From Babylonia areolata (taxonomy: Eukaryota > Mollusca > Gastropoda > Neogastropoda > Buccinidae): 64,000 nt of DNA. Position 1 is the first letter of the stretch, and each line of letters opens with the position of its first letter. The position numbers and the translations under genes are program-made. Positions 10,862 to 20,384 of the stretch are shown piece by piece. Where the stretch lies: assembly GCF_041734735.1 (NCBI RefSeq), contig NC_134878.1, positions 38,929,213 to 38,993,212 of the forward strand. Direction: 5' to 3'. The notes beneath the pieces are model-generated. The model saw nothing but the letters and a program-made list of their open reading frames with translations. It was not told the DNA's origin and searched no databases.

Positions 10862-11938
10862 TTGTTACGGACACAGGCACAGTACAGTTGTAGAATTTTG
10901 CCAACAGATACCTTTGGTATCATGCCTTCGACACCACTTGCCTTCAAGGCGGTCTGTGGCTCCTTCGTGCCGGTTTTCGTCCGGTTCATGGCGAAGCGAG
11001 CAGCTGAGAAAGCAGCCATGCACATCGCCATGTTGAGACCGAGCGACAGGGTAGCCGGTGTCATGTTAGGCCTGACCCTCACCTACTTGTTCTGGGGCAG
11101 TCTTCTTCTTCGGTGTGGAGACATCGAACAGAACCCGGGACCCGGACCCAAGACGGACAGCCTTCGGCAGACCAGACTGGGCAGTACGGGACGTGGGACT
11201 GGAGCGGATAGGACGAGCGGCACTCCGGACAGAGGACAGACGGTACCCCCTTCTCCTCAGCAGCCGTCCCTTGCAGACTTGATGGGTGTGCTACAGACAA
11301 TTAATTGCAGGTTTGATGACAGGGACAGCAGGTTCGATGGCATGGAGAGCGGTTTACAAGAACTCAAGTACCAGTATGCCACCCTGTACAGCGACTTAAG
11401 TAATCTGAGGGAGGAGGTGAGTGGTTTGAAAAAGGATAATGTGGAGTTGACAAAACAAAATTCTGATCTGTTGGCCAAAGTGGAACAATTGGAACAAAAA
11501 ACTGATGACTTAGAAGGTAGATCAAAACGCAATAATTTGATTTTTTATGGTGTTTCGAGAGACCAGAATGAAACAAGGGAACTAGTAGAAGGAAGATTAC
11601 AGGATATTATTACAGATTCATTAGACATTTCTGATAACATTGAATTTGAATGTGTTCACAGACTAAATGCCAAATCTGACTCCCCTATCATTGCATGCTG
11701 TTCTTTCTTCAAAGACAAAGTGAAAATTCTTAAAGCTAAAAGAAATTTGAAAGGCACAAACATTTTTGTGGGAGAAGATTTCTCTGCGCGCGTCAGAGAA
11801 ACCAGACGTAATCTCTCGCCCCACTTAAAAAAGGCCAGATCAGAGGGAAAAAGAGCAACGATGGTCTCTGACCACTTAATCATCGACAGCAAGAAGTATT
11901 TTCTGGATGGCCGTGGTGGTCTGAAGGAAAATAGATAA
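10862..11938 (+). CDS. LINE-B ORF1 protein with N-terminal 2A peptide
   Basis: The 358-residue frame is intact. Residues 67-84 are hydrophobic (VAGVMLGLTLTYLFWGSL) and lead into CGDIEQNPGP at residues 85-94, matching the 2A consensus D-x-E-x-N-P-G-P. In known 2A peptides the ribosome fails to join the last Gly and Pro, so here a leader of 93 residues would be released from a protein starting at Pro94. The rest has a Pro/Arg-rich linker, a heptad-rich coiled coil (about 150-218), an RRM-like domain starting RNNLIFYGV (about 224-300) and a basic C-terminal domain (about 305-352), the arrangement of transposase_22/L1-type ORF1 RNA chaperones. The start could be Met1 or Met21 (10922); both keep the 2A. 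ORF2 follows after 42 bases. 2A activity is inferred from the motif. Confidence 0.88.
   Translation: MLRTQAQYSCRILPTDTFGIMPSTPLAFKAVCGSFVPVFVRFMAKRAAEKAAMHIAMLRPSDRVAGVMLGLTLTYLFWGSLLLRCGDIEQNPGPGPKTDSLRQTRLGSTGRGTGADRTSGTPDRGQTVPPSPQQPSLADLMGVLQTINCRFDDRDSRFDGMESGLQELKYQYATLYSDLSNLREEVSGLKKDNVELTKQNSDLLAKVEQLEQKTDDLEGRSKRNNLIFYGVSRDQNETRELVEGRLQDIITDSLDISDNIEFECVHRLNAKSDSPIIACCSFFKDKVKILKAKRNLKGTNIFVGEDFSARVRETRRNLSPHLKKARSEGKRATMVSDHLIIDSKKYFLDGRGGLKENR
11114..11143 (+). other. 2A ribosome-skipping motif CGDIEQNPGP
   Basis: Codons 85-94 of ORF1 encode C-G-D-I-E-Q-N-P-G-P. Every consensus position (Asp, Glu, Asn, Pro, Gly, Pro) is present. The upstream residues are Leu-rich, as in active 2As. 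Skipping would fall between codons ending at 11140 and starting at 11141. Confidence 0.85.
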
Positions 11939-11980
11939 GGGTGGGGCCGGCCAGTTCGGAAAGCATGTCCTTTCCTGGGT

Positions 11981-14900
11981 ATGGATGAGAAAGGGAACCA
12001 TGAAATGTTTACGCCGGTTGAATTGTCTGTCTCAGGTGACAGTGACACTGTTGAGACATGGTTGGTGAACCAGAACAGCCCCGCTGAACTGTCTTCTATT
12101 TGCACGTGCAGCCAGTTGGAGAGCACGGCGTGTACATATGACACACATGATGTTAATAAACCTTTCTCGTTTTTACTGTGGAATGTTAATGGTTTGTATT
12201 CTAAACTTGCTGATTCTGATTTCGTTGCGTTTATTTTTAAGTTTGATTTTGTTTGTTTAGTTGAAACTTTCATGGAAGATTTCCACTCTAACATGTTCTC
12301 TGGTTACACTTCTTTTTGTAAACCAGCAGTAAAGTTATCAAAACAAGGGAGACGATCCGGAGGTATGGTGTGTCTGATAAGGAATGAATTGTGTCCGTTT
12401 GTTAAAACTGTCGATGTGAATCACCCTAATTTTTGCGTCTTTTTAATTGATAAGATAGTATTTGATCTTGATAAAGATATCCTGTATTTTTGTTCGTATA
12501 TTCCTCCTGAAAGCTCCCCTTTTTATACGTACTTTGATATTGATAATGGAATAAATATACTGGAAGATTGCTTGACTGATTGTTTATTATTATATGATGC
12601 TTATATTATCCTAAATGGTGATTTAAATAGTAGAACCTCTAACATATGTCAATATTTCTCTGATTTCTACAAGCAGCATGAAAGTCATTCTGTCAATAAG
12701 TCACGACATTCACAAGATAATCTCTTGAACAATTATGGTAAGTTGTTGTTGAATTTGTGCACTGCATTAGATTTAGGTATTTTAAATGGAGTATGTAAGG
12801 GCGACCTCCAAGGTCACTATACATACATTTCGGATGCTGGATGCAGTGTCAACGATTATTTCATATTTTCAAAAGATCTCTTTCATATTGTATTTGATTC
12901 ATGTGAACTAATTGTATCAGAACGTATTGACCCTGACCACCTACCTGTAACACTTCACGTTGTTTTCCCTAGAAATAAGAATTTTGATGCAGCTGAACAA
13001 AAACAGGACATTGTCATTGAAAAAATCATATGGAATGAAGAATATGCACAGCTGTTTCGTGATACTTTAAGTAATGAGAAGATTAGTACAAAAATTGACA
13101 ATGCAATAAATTTGATAGATGTTGATGTGAATGATGCACTAACATTGTTGAATGAATGTATGAAGGAAAGTGCGGAGTGTATGAAAAGACGTGTGCGTGT
13201 CAATAACAACAAGGTACGTGATGACTGGTTTGACCATGAGTGTGCTGTGAGTAAAAGGGAGGTAAGAAGGTTATTACGGATTAGTCGACGAACATTAAAA
13301 GTGGAAGATAAAAACACATATGTAATTGCAAGACGAGAGTATAAACATTTATTAAAGAGAAAAGAGAAGGACTTCAATAAATCTTTAATGGATAAGCTTG
13401 TAACATCTATACGTAACCAAAAGGAATTCTGGGATAATATTAATAGAGTTTCGAGGAAAAGAAAACAATCTAGACATACTATTGATTGTGACGTTTGGTT
13501 TCAACATTTTCAGTCTTTGTTACAATCGAATGTTGATAACGAGCATAATAAAGTTGCTGATGATGATGATGCTATGATTGATGATGAAGCAGATCTTTAC
13601 ATGAACCGGCCAATTTCTAATGAAGAGGTACTAAGAAAACTTAAAAATGGTAAGGCAGCTGGTCCTGATGGAATTGTTAGTGAACTGTATAAAAATTCTT
13701 CTGATCAAGTAGTCTTTTTTTTCGTTAAGCTGTTTAATAAACTGTTTGATAATGGTGTATACCCTAATTACTGGATAGAATCTATTATTTTGCCAATTTA
13801 CAAGAAAGGTGACGTTGTTTTCCCTAGAAATAAGAATTTTGATGCAGCTGAACAAAAACAGGACATTGTCATTGAAAAAATCATATGGAATGAAGAATAT
13901 GCACAGCTGTTTCGTGATACTTTAAGTAATGAGAAGATTAGTACAAAAATTGACAATGCAATAAATTTGATAGATGTTGATGTGAATGATGCACTAACAT
14001 TGTTGAATGAATGTATGAAGGAAAGTGCGGAGTGTATGAAAAGACGTGTGCGTGTCAATAACAACAAGGTACGTGATGACTGGTTTGACCATGAGTGTGC
14101 TGTGAGTAAAAGGGAGGTAAGAAGGTTATTACGGATTAGTCGACGAACATTAAAAGTGGAAGATAAAAACACATATGTAATTGCAAGACGAGAGTATAAA
14201 CATTTATTAAAGAGAAAAGAGAAGGACTTCAATAAATCTTTAATGGATAAGCTTGTAACATCTATACGTAGCCAAAAGGAATTCTGGGATAATATTAATA
14301 GAGTTTCGAGGAAAAGAAAACAATCTAGACATACTATTGATTGTGACGTTTGGTTTCAACATTTTCAGTCTTTGTTACAATCGAATGTTGATAACGAGCA
14401 TAATAAAGTTGCTTATGATGATGATGCTATGATTGATGATGAAGCAGATCTTTACATGAACCGGCCAATTTCTAATGAAGAGGTACTAAGAAAACTTAAA
14501 AATGGTAAGGCAGCTGGTCCTGATGGAATTGTTAGTGAACTGTATAAAAATTCTTCTGATCAAGTAGTCTTTTTTTTCGTTAAGCTGTTTAATAAACTGT
14601 TTGATAATGGTGTATACCCTAATTACTGGATAGAATCTATTATTTTGCCAATTTACAAGAAAGGTGACGTAAATAATCCCAATAATTATAGAGGTATTTC
14701 TTTAGGTGATATAAGTGGTAAATTGTATGGAATAATTATCAATAAAAGATTACAGGAATGGGTTGAGGAAAATAATATCACTGGTGATCATCAAGCCGGA
14801 TTTAAAAAAGGATATTCTACAGTAGACCACATGTTTACGTTGCTTTCACTTGTTCAGGAACAGTTCTCCTTTAATCGTAAATTGCATGTCGCTTTCATTG

Positions 14901-16421
14901 ATTTTGAAAAGGCGTTTGACTCTATTAACCGACATTTTTTTATGGCCTGTTCTGCTAAGGAATGGTATCAGAGGTAAACTTTATAATTGTATTAAAAGTA
15001 TGTATAATGTAGTAAGAGCTAGAGTTCGTTGTGGTGCCAAACTGACTGAATTTATCAACTGTACAGTAGGGGTTAGACAGGGTGATCCTTGTAGCCCAAT
15101 TTTATTCTCTCTCTTCATAAACGAACTTGCAGTTCAGGTAATTAGGAATGGGAGACATGGGGCTGTATTTTCAGTTGATGCCTTTGAATTGTTTATACTT
15201 CTGTTAGCTGATGATGTTATTTTGATGTCAGAAACTGTTGTAGGTCTACAAACACAACTGAATTCTTTACACTATGCGGCAGATTCACTTCAATTAAGAG
15301 TAAACATGACTAAAAGCAATATCATAGTATTTCGTAAGGGTGGTTATCTGAGTAGCAGGGAAAGGTGGTTGTATGGTGATGAGTTAATGCCAGTTGTTAA
15401 CGTTTATAAATATTTGGGAATTTTTTTCTCCACACGTTTGAGTTTTGTTGGTGCTTGTAAAGATTTAGCAAGTAGGGCAAAAAATGCTTTAATCTGTATT
15501 ATGAAAAAGTTACATGTGTTCAGTAATACCTCTTTTGATTTATTTATTAAGCTGTTTGATGCTCAGGTACAGCCAGTTGTGTTATGCGGTTCGGAGTTGT
15601 GGGGCCTAGATAGAGCCACTGTTCATTGTGAATCAGTTCATACTTTTGCTTTGAAGATATTTTTAGGTGTTGAAAGGCAAACTCCTAATGATTTAGTTTA
15701 TGGAGAAACAAATCGGTACCCGATGTATTTAGTTGCTGCAGTTAAATGTATTCGTTATTGGTTAAGGTTATTAGAAATGGATGCTAACAGATTACCTCGT
15801 AAAGTTTATGATATGCTGTTTGATTTAGATACTAGAGGCAAAGTAAATTGGGTAACCAAAATACGTCACTGTTTATTTGAGTATGGGTTTGGTTTTGTTT
15901 GGTTAAACCAAGGTGTTGGCAGCATTCAGTCATTTATTTGTGCTTTTCGCCAACGTTTGATCGATTGTAGATGGCAGAAATGTTCTGATCATATTCAAAA
16001 TAGTGAAAGATTTGATTTTTATAGGAATTTCAGCAATGGCCCAGACTTGAAACCCTACCTGATGTTAAATATGGATAGACATTTGAAATATATAACAACA
16101 AGATTCAGATTAGGTATTTCTGAGCTAGCGGTTCATCATTATAGATACAGAATATGTAATAACACTGATCTGATTTGTCCATTATGCAAAGATTCGACAG
16201 AAAATGAAATGCACTTTGTCCTTTGTTGTCCAGCTTTGAGGAATATTCGAGAATCATTTATTAAGCCTAAATATTATAGACAACCAAATATGTTTAAATT
16301 GAACTTGTTAATGTCCTCAACATCCTGTGAAATTGTTAGAAACCTTTCTTTGTATTTAATAAAGCTTTCAAAGTCCGAGAAATTATTACGTCATGAAAAC
16401 ACTGTTTTGTTGCCAGGCTAG
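11981..16421 (+). pseudogene. LINE-B ORF2: APE endonuclease / reverse transcriptase, one frameshift
   Basis: Residues 62-330 are an APE-type endonuclease (WNVNGL, VETF, NGDLNSR, DPDHLPV). A linker and the first RT block (KLKNGKAAGPDGIVSELY, then YKKGD) follow and are present twice because of an 855-bp duplication. RT blocks then run NNYRGISL, HQAGFKKGYST, FIDFEKAFDS, VRQGDPCSPILFS, LLADDVILMSE (catalytic Asp pair at about 15210), KYLGIFF. The end has a zf-RVT motif CPLCKDSTENEMHFVLCC. The frame breaks at 14935-14941, where a run of seven T replaces the six expected for RHFLWPVLLRNGI; downstream sequence is open to 16421. With that T run read as six, the protein would be about 1,480 residues, or about 1,195 without the duplication. 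A homopolymer sequencing error is possible. Confidence 0.88.
12959..14671 (+). repeat. 855-bp in-frame tandem duplication in LINE-B ORF2
   Basis: The segment beginning GTTGTTTTCCCTAGAAATAA at 12959 recurs at 13814, an offset of 855 bases (285 codons). I found only two substitutions between the copies (Asn to Ser near 13416/14271 and Asp to Tyr near 13559/14414). The four bases ACGT are shared at the left edge, the junction and the right edge, so the duplication arose through a 4-bp microhomology. The reading frame is unbroken across it. An assembly artefact cannot be excluded. Confidence 0.85.
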
Positions 16422-16533
16422 TTTCATTTGAACTTATGTTATATGGAGTTTTCTATGTATGTTGTATTATGTGAAATGTTTTTGTTTTTGTTTTTCTTTG
16501 TTTTTCATTGTTGTCTGTTCATATACCCCTTCA

Positions 16534-16578
16534 TTAGGGGCCTTGGCCTATATGAATAAATCATCTTGAATCTTGAAT
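16534..16578 (+). promoter_or_regulatory. LINE-B 3' end: polyadenylation signal and TTGAATC tail
   Basis: The segment reads ATTAGGGGCCTTGGCCTATA then GAATAAATCAT and two to three TTGAATC units. LINE-C ends with a closely similar block at 22798-22840, which implies that the 3' tag is conserved for recognition by the reverse transcriptase. Confidence 0.65.
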
Positions 16579-16614
16579 CTCTCTCTCTCTCCCTCTGTTT
16601 TTATATCTGATGGG

Positions 16615-16773
16615 TTTTTCGTAAGGGAGGGTATGTGGCAAGAAACGAAAGATGGTCATATGGAAGCGAAAGAATAACTGTCGTTAATGCATATGAATAC
16701 CTTGGGATTTATTTTTCAACAAGACTCAGTTTCAACTTTGCATGTCAAGACATTGCTAATAAAGCAACAAAAA
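16615..16773 (+). mobile_element. LINE-C fragment, left part
   Basis: This encodes FRKGGYVARNERWSYGSERI and VVNAYEYLGIYFSTRLSFNF, then CQDIANKATK, colinear with LINE-B FRKGGYLSSRERWLYGDELM, VNVYKYLGIFFSTRLSF and CKDLASRAKN. It begins 5'-truncated next to the CT tract that ends LINE-B and is cut off by the Helentron-like element. The reading resumes at 21853 with KKAVIFILHILCKVDRSSFS. Confidence 0.8.
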
Positions 16774-16910
16774 GAGATGCAAGGCCTTCGAGACTCACTT
16801 GTGATACACCAAAAAAAAAAAAAAAAAAAAAATCTAATCGTTAAAATGTGTTCTGTATTTCTTATTATAAAGCTTCGGGTTAAAAGAAAAAGAAAAAGGG
16901 GGGGAAAAAG

Positions 16911-16984
16911 TCCTAACGGCAGATCCGAACCCCGCGTGTTCGGGTTAGAAAAAACGGTCTTACCCATTACACTATCGTGGCTCC
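16911..16984 (-). repeat. tRNA-like segment inside Helentron-like copy 1
   Basis: On the minus strand GGAGCCACGATAGTGTAATG is followed by GGTAAGACC and then GGGGTTCGGATCTG, resembling the A box, D arm and B box of a tRNA-Arg-type gene. The second element copy has the same segment at 23771-23845 with a better match (TAATGGATAAGGCAG, GGGTTCGAATC). The 3' half of the acceptor stem does not pair convincingly, so a functional tRNA is unlikely and a SINE head is more probable. Confidence 0.55.
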
Positions 16985-17656
16985 TTAACCGACGTTCAAA
17001 AATATAATATTTAAACATGCTTTTGTAAAGGGCGATAAATCGATTGCGGTATTCGCAGTGAGAATGCTGTTTAAATCATAATATTCTGGTGTATCTTGGG
17101 CATTCAAAAATCTTTAAGGGCAAGTAAAACTTCTTTTTAAGTCCGCGGTAAAGGAGACGTGGCTATTGCCGCAATCACACTGCAACATTTAGCCGTTTTC
17201 TCTGGATCTAGATAGATGTACAAATTTAGTTACACCTGGTTGACACGGTCGATTCAATTTCTCTTTTGTGTTCATTCTAGTTTTATAGTTTTAAAGTTGA
17301 TATGAAAATTGAGTATGTTGTTAAACTGATAACATGTAGAGCCAAGTACAAGTACTTCTAAACGTCGTATGAAGTGAAAAGGACTTCATTTTGAGAAAAA
17401 TCAAGACTGGAAATTTTTACATTTCATCAATTCAAGGATATTAACTCTCATGGTTTATTATTTATAACTGTGAATTCCGACTGATACTGTGGATATTTTT
17501 ATGGCAGTTTGGGGCATAATCCAGTAAGTGATGAGGCGTTCACAAATCTTTCTCTGAATAAATATTTAACGGTCTCCTTCTCCAACTTCCCATCACATGT
17601 TATCGTGTATTGTCGATTGAATGTAGGATTGAACGGGCAGGTCAACAACTTGAAAC

Positions 17657-17761
17657 AAAATGGCGTCGTTCGCGTTCGTGAAGAATATGAGCACGTGCTT
17701 TGAATGTGTATAAATATGTGTACGCAATTGATTTTTGCCCATGACCTTCAGGCTCAGCCAA
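17657..17761 (+). promoter_or_regulatory. promoter-like module in Helentron-like element
   Basis: Within about 100 bases there are AAAATGGCGTC (YY1-like, 17657-17667), GCACGTGC (E-box, 17691-17698), TATAAATA (17709-17716) and CCAAT (17758-17762). Copy 2 keeps the first and third at 24516-24526 and 24568-24575. I cannot show that it is used. Confidence 0.3.
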
Positions 17762-18699
17762 TAGATCTGTAAAGTCCACTCATATTGATTTTAGTATTTT
17801 CCGAAAAAGACCACTTGGGCGAATGAACACAGTGAAAGCCCTGTACACTTAGAGTAAAACACACAAGCTTTTTATGTATTGAGTATAGATGAGAAAGGTC
17901 AGTTTAAAGCAAATTAAGCCCCCTAGCATTAATTACAGATTGATTTCCCTTTTTTACTATTTGCACCAAAGACATGCAAAATAAATATAACTTTCATGCT
18001 TAGCAAAAGAAGTTCCTGTTTGAACAAAAAATTATATAAAAAAACCAAAAACGACTGCTCTTGTTGTTGTGTCAGAATATCAGATCAAAGTGTCAAGTTT
18101 AGAGAATTAAAAAAAATATAAATATAACAGTAAATTCAGTTTGCATATAATTTGGCTTCTTTTATTATTTTTTTGTGCCCATCTGAGAGGTGCAATATTG
18201 TTTTAAACAAGATGACTGGAAAAAACTGAATTTTTTCCTATTTTTATGCCAAATTTTGTGTTAACTGATAAAGTATTTGCAGAGAAAATGACAATGTTAA
18301 AGTTTACCACGGACACACAAACACAGACACACACAGACAACCGAACACCGGTAGTAACAGGCCAGATCTTATCCCTGGCTGGTTCTTACCCCGGCTACTT
18401 CTTACCCCGGGTAAGAACCAGCCAAGGCCATTTCTTATCCCCCCTGGCTGGAATATACCCATTGTGTACACTTCGCTCACCCAACCAGTCTGTATCACAG
18501 TTACACATAAAACACATGATGATGATGATGATGGTGATGATTATGATTATAATAACAATACTAGTACTAACAACAGCAACAATAATAATAATAATAATGA
18601 TGAAGGGAATGTTTATAACTCTTTCCAACGCTCAAGCCACTTTGCAATTAATGCAAAAAAGTGATGTGATGATGTTAGTCAAAAACGTGAAGTGATGTT

Positions 18700-18747
18700 C
18701 GTCCTTCGGATTCGAAGATGACCATGGCTTCAAGAGTCAGATGGAAG

Positions 18748-18781
<34 letters not shown>

Positions 18782-19435
18782 CTGTGGGTCCAGAGGTGAT
18801 TTGTGAGGCCAATCCGGGCCCTGAAGTCTCGCCCACATGTGGGACACAAGTGAGTGGGTGCTGTTGTGACAGTGGATGCTACTCGGGCCTTGCGCACAGC
18901 ACGCTTCCGTTGCACCTCGGTGATGCGCCTGGCTTCAGCTGCACGGGCTTTTGTGGTGATTATGCTGTGCCAAGCTGGACGGTCCAGAGCAAGTGTCTCC
19001 CACGTGTTGATGTCGATGCCCAGGACTTTGAGGGACGTTTTGTGGTGGCGTTTCTTTTGTCCTCCAACTGAGCACTTGCCCTGACACAACAGTCGGCTGT
19101 CTGACAGTCTCACCACATGTCCAGCCCACTTGGCTTGGATATTCTGCAGAAGGGTTTAGACGCTGCAGAGGCCAGCTCGTTCCAGGACTTCCGTGTCGGG
19201 GACTTTGTCCTGCCACCTGATGTGGAGGAGTCTGCAGAGACAGCTCAGGTTGAGCTGTTTGGTGTGTCTGCTGTACACAGTCCAGGTCTCGCTGGTGTAA
19301 AGGAGGGTGGTAAGGACCACTGCACAGTCGACCTTCAGCTTAGTGGTAGAGCTGAGATGTTTCCGCTCCTCCCCCAGATGTTCTCACGGAGTCTCCCAAA
19401 GGCGGCGCTGACTTAAGCAATCCTGTTTTTGACGC
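18700..19435 (-). mobile_element. RTE-like LINE C-terminal fragment
   Basis: The minus strand reads TLLYTSETWTVYSRHTKQL, HIRWQDKVPDTEVLERAGL, then KWAGHVVRLSDSRL and ends in a zinc finger CPTCGRDFRARIGLTNHLWTH-type motif. This is the same C-terminal layout as the LINE at 1.36-3.79 kb. A CA run (GT on the plus strand, 18750-18779) follows the finger, then a small 3' stem-loop. Few frame breaks are visible between 19435 and 18760, so it is younger than the 1.3-kb copy. Confidence 0.85.
18704..18717 (-). repeat. stem-loop in LINE 3' UTR
   Basis: CTTCG and CGAAG arms flank a four-base loop (plus strand CTTCGGATTCGAAG). It lies in the same relative position as the hairpins at 1365-1379 and 39066-39079. 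Confidence 0.5.
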
Positions 19436-20254
19436 TAGCGTCTATGTTCACACACACAGACAAACACACACACACACCCACCCCCACACACCCACAGACA
19501 TATTCGTAATGTCCTTCACGTGCCATGCCACGCCTGCTCAGACATCAGAGAGATTAACTCTTTCCGGACGAAGGAATGCTCACGCATTCCTACACAAAAC
19601 GTATTCGGTTTCGGACGAAGGAATGGAATAGCATTCTCCAAAAGTAAAATTCCATCATGCGCTGTACACGTGATTTTGTGATTAGCCAAGCAGAGTGCGC
19701 TATTCTGGGTCACTCCACAATCGAATGGTATGATTGGTCAGCCTGGGATGTGTGGCCCGTCTCGCACACACGCTGACAAAGTCACTGACCAGTCGTCTGC
19801 TCGCGTGCCAGCCTGTTAGCAAAGCAGGCTCTTCTCAGAATGTTGTGAAGCGAACAAGGCAGTGACGGCAACGTTTTAGGGTTGCCGAAGTACTTGAAAT
19901 GCTACAAACTGAAGGGTCGGACATTGAAGAGGTGGATGATGACGAAGAAGAAAGCGAATTTAATGCAGAAAGCGAGCATGGGTATGGTGATTCGGGGTGA
20001 AAAATTGGCAGTATTTTCTACACATGGCAAAACTGTAAAAATAAGATGAGAAATTTGATTTTTTTTTTATATGTAATAGCTCAACACGTAATAAACCAGT
20101 TCTGAAAGTTTCATTTTCTTACACAGTATTTTGTATTTTTTGTAATTTTTTTCCAAACCCTTACAAATGGGCCGTATGTGGGGAAAAGCAAGGGAGAAAA
20201 CTTGTCGTCCGGAGTGAGTTAACAGTGACCTAGTTGACATGCAGTGCAGGGGAG
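19436..20254. other. unassigned interior of the TIR element
   Basis: This part holds a CA-rich tract (19450-19500) and otherwise no gene. It is likely cargo or older genomic DNA inside the 3.45-kb element. I see no transposase motif on either strand. Confidence 0.4.
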
Positions 20255-20340
20255 CATGCCTATGTTTCCCCAGGTCTAAGTTCTCCCAGGTCTATATCCC
20301 CCTAGGTCTAAGTTCCCCAAGATCTATGTTCCCCCACAGC
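20255..20340. repeat. tandem word CCCAGGTCTATGTTCCC
   Basis: Four imperfect units of CCCAGGTCTAAGTTC / CCTAGGTCTAAGTTCCC / AAGATCTATGTTCCCC follow one another. The reverse complement (GGGGAATATAGACCTGGGG) occurs at 52265-52283, next to another CTGACCACT-type tract, so the two form the edges of one dispersed family. Confidence 0.6.
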
Positions 20341-20384
20341 TGACCATGGTTTCCCACAGTTTTTGATTTTATTAACTGCAAACT

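Larger units (their letters stand above)
10798..16578 (+). mobile_element. LINE-B: near-complete two-ORF non-LTR retrotransposon
   Basis: The element runs from GGGGCATGAACTG after a TC tract to a 3' end made of TTGAATC repeats followed by a CT tract. It carries ORF1 (10862-11938) with a 2A peptide, coiled coil and RRM-like domain, a 42-base gap, then ORF2 (11981-16421) with APE endonuclease, reverse transcriptase and C-terminal zinc-binding domain, and a 3' UTR with AATAAA at 16554-16559. Damage is limited to one single-base frameshift in ORF2 and an 855-bp in-frame duplication, so the copy is young. Known 2A-bearing LINEs belong to CR1, L2, Rex1, Crack and Ingi clades; which of these applies here I cannot tell by eye. 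LINE-C, LINE-H and LINE-I in this window are relatives. Confidence 0.9.
16774..18351 (+). mobile_element. Helentron/HINE-like element copy 1, left part
   Basis: This is the left 1.58 kb of a dispersed element; a full copy is at 23651-25278. The left end carries GACTCACTTGTG (from 16792) and the right end, displaced to 21801-21852, carries CACAAGTGAGTC, its exact inverse. The right end also forms a hairpin (GACTCACTT, 9-base loop, AAGTGAGTC), and a CA-rich tract lies just before it. Sub-terminal inverted repeats, a 3' hairpin, an internal microsatellite, no target duplication and insertion in an A run are features of Helentron-associated (DINE/HINE) elements; that assignment is inference. There is no open frame for a transposase. 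Confidence 0.6.

Noticed and set aside
16911-16984. A functional tRNA-Arg gene.
   Set aside because: A and B boxes are present but the acceptor stem does not pair and the copy lies inside a mobile element; treated as a relic.
18790-18840. A plus-strand frame reads CEANPGPEV, which ends like a 2A peptide.
   Set aside because: The consensus Asp is missing, and the frame is antisense to the zinc-finger end of a LINE, so it is a shadow.
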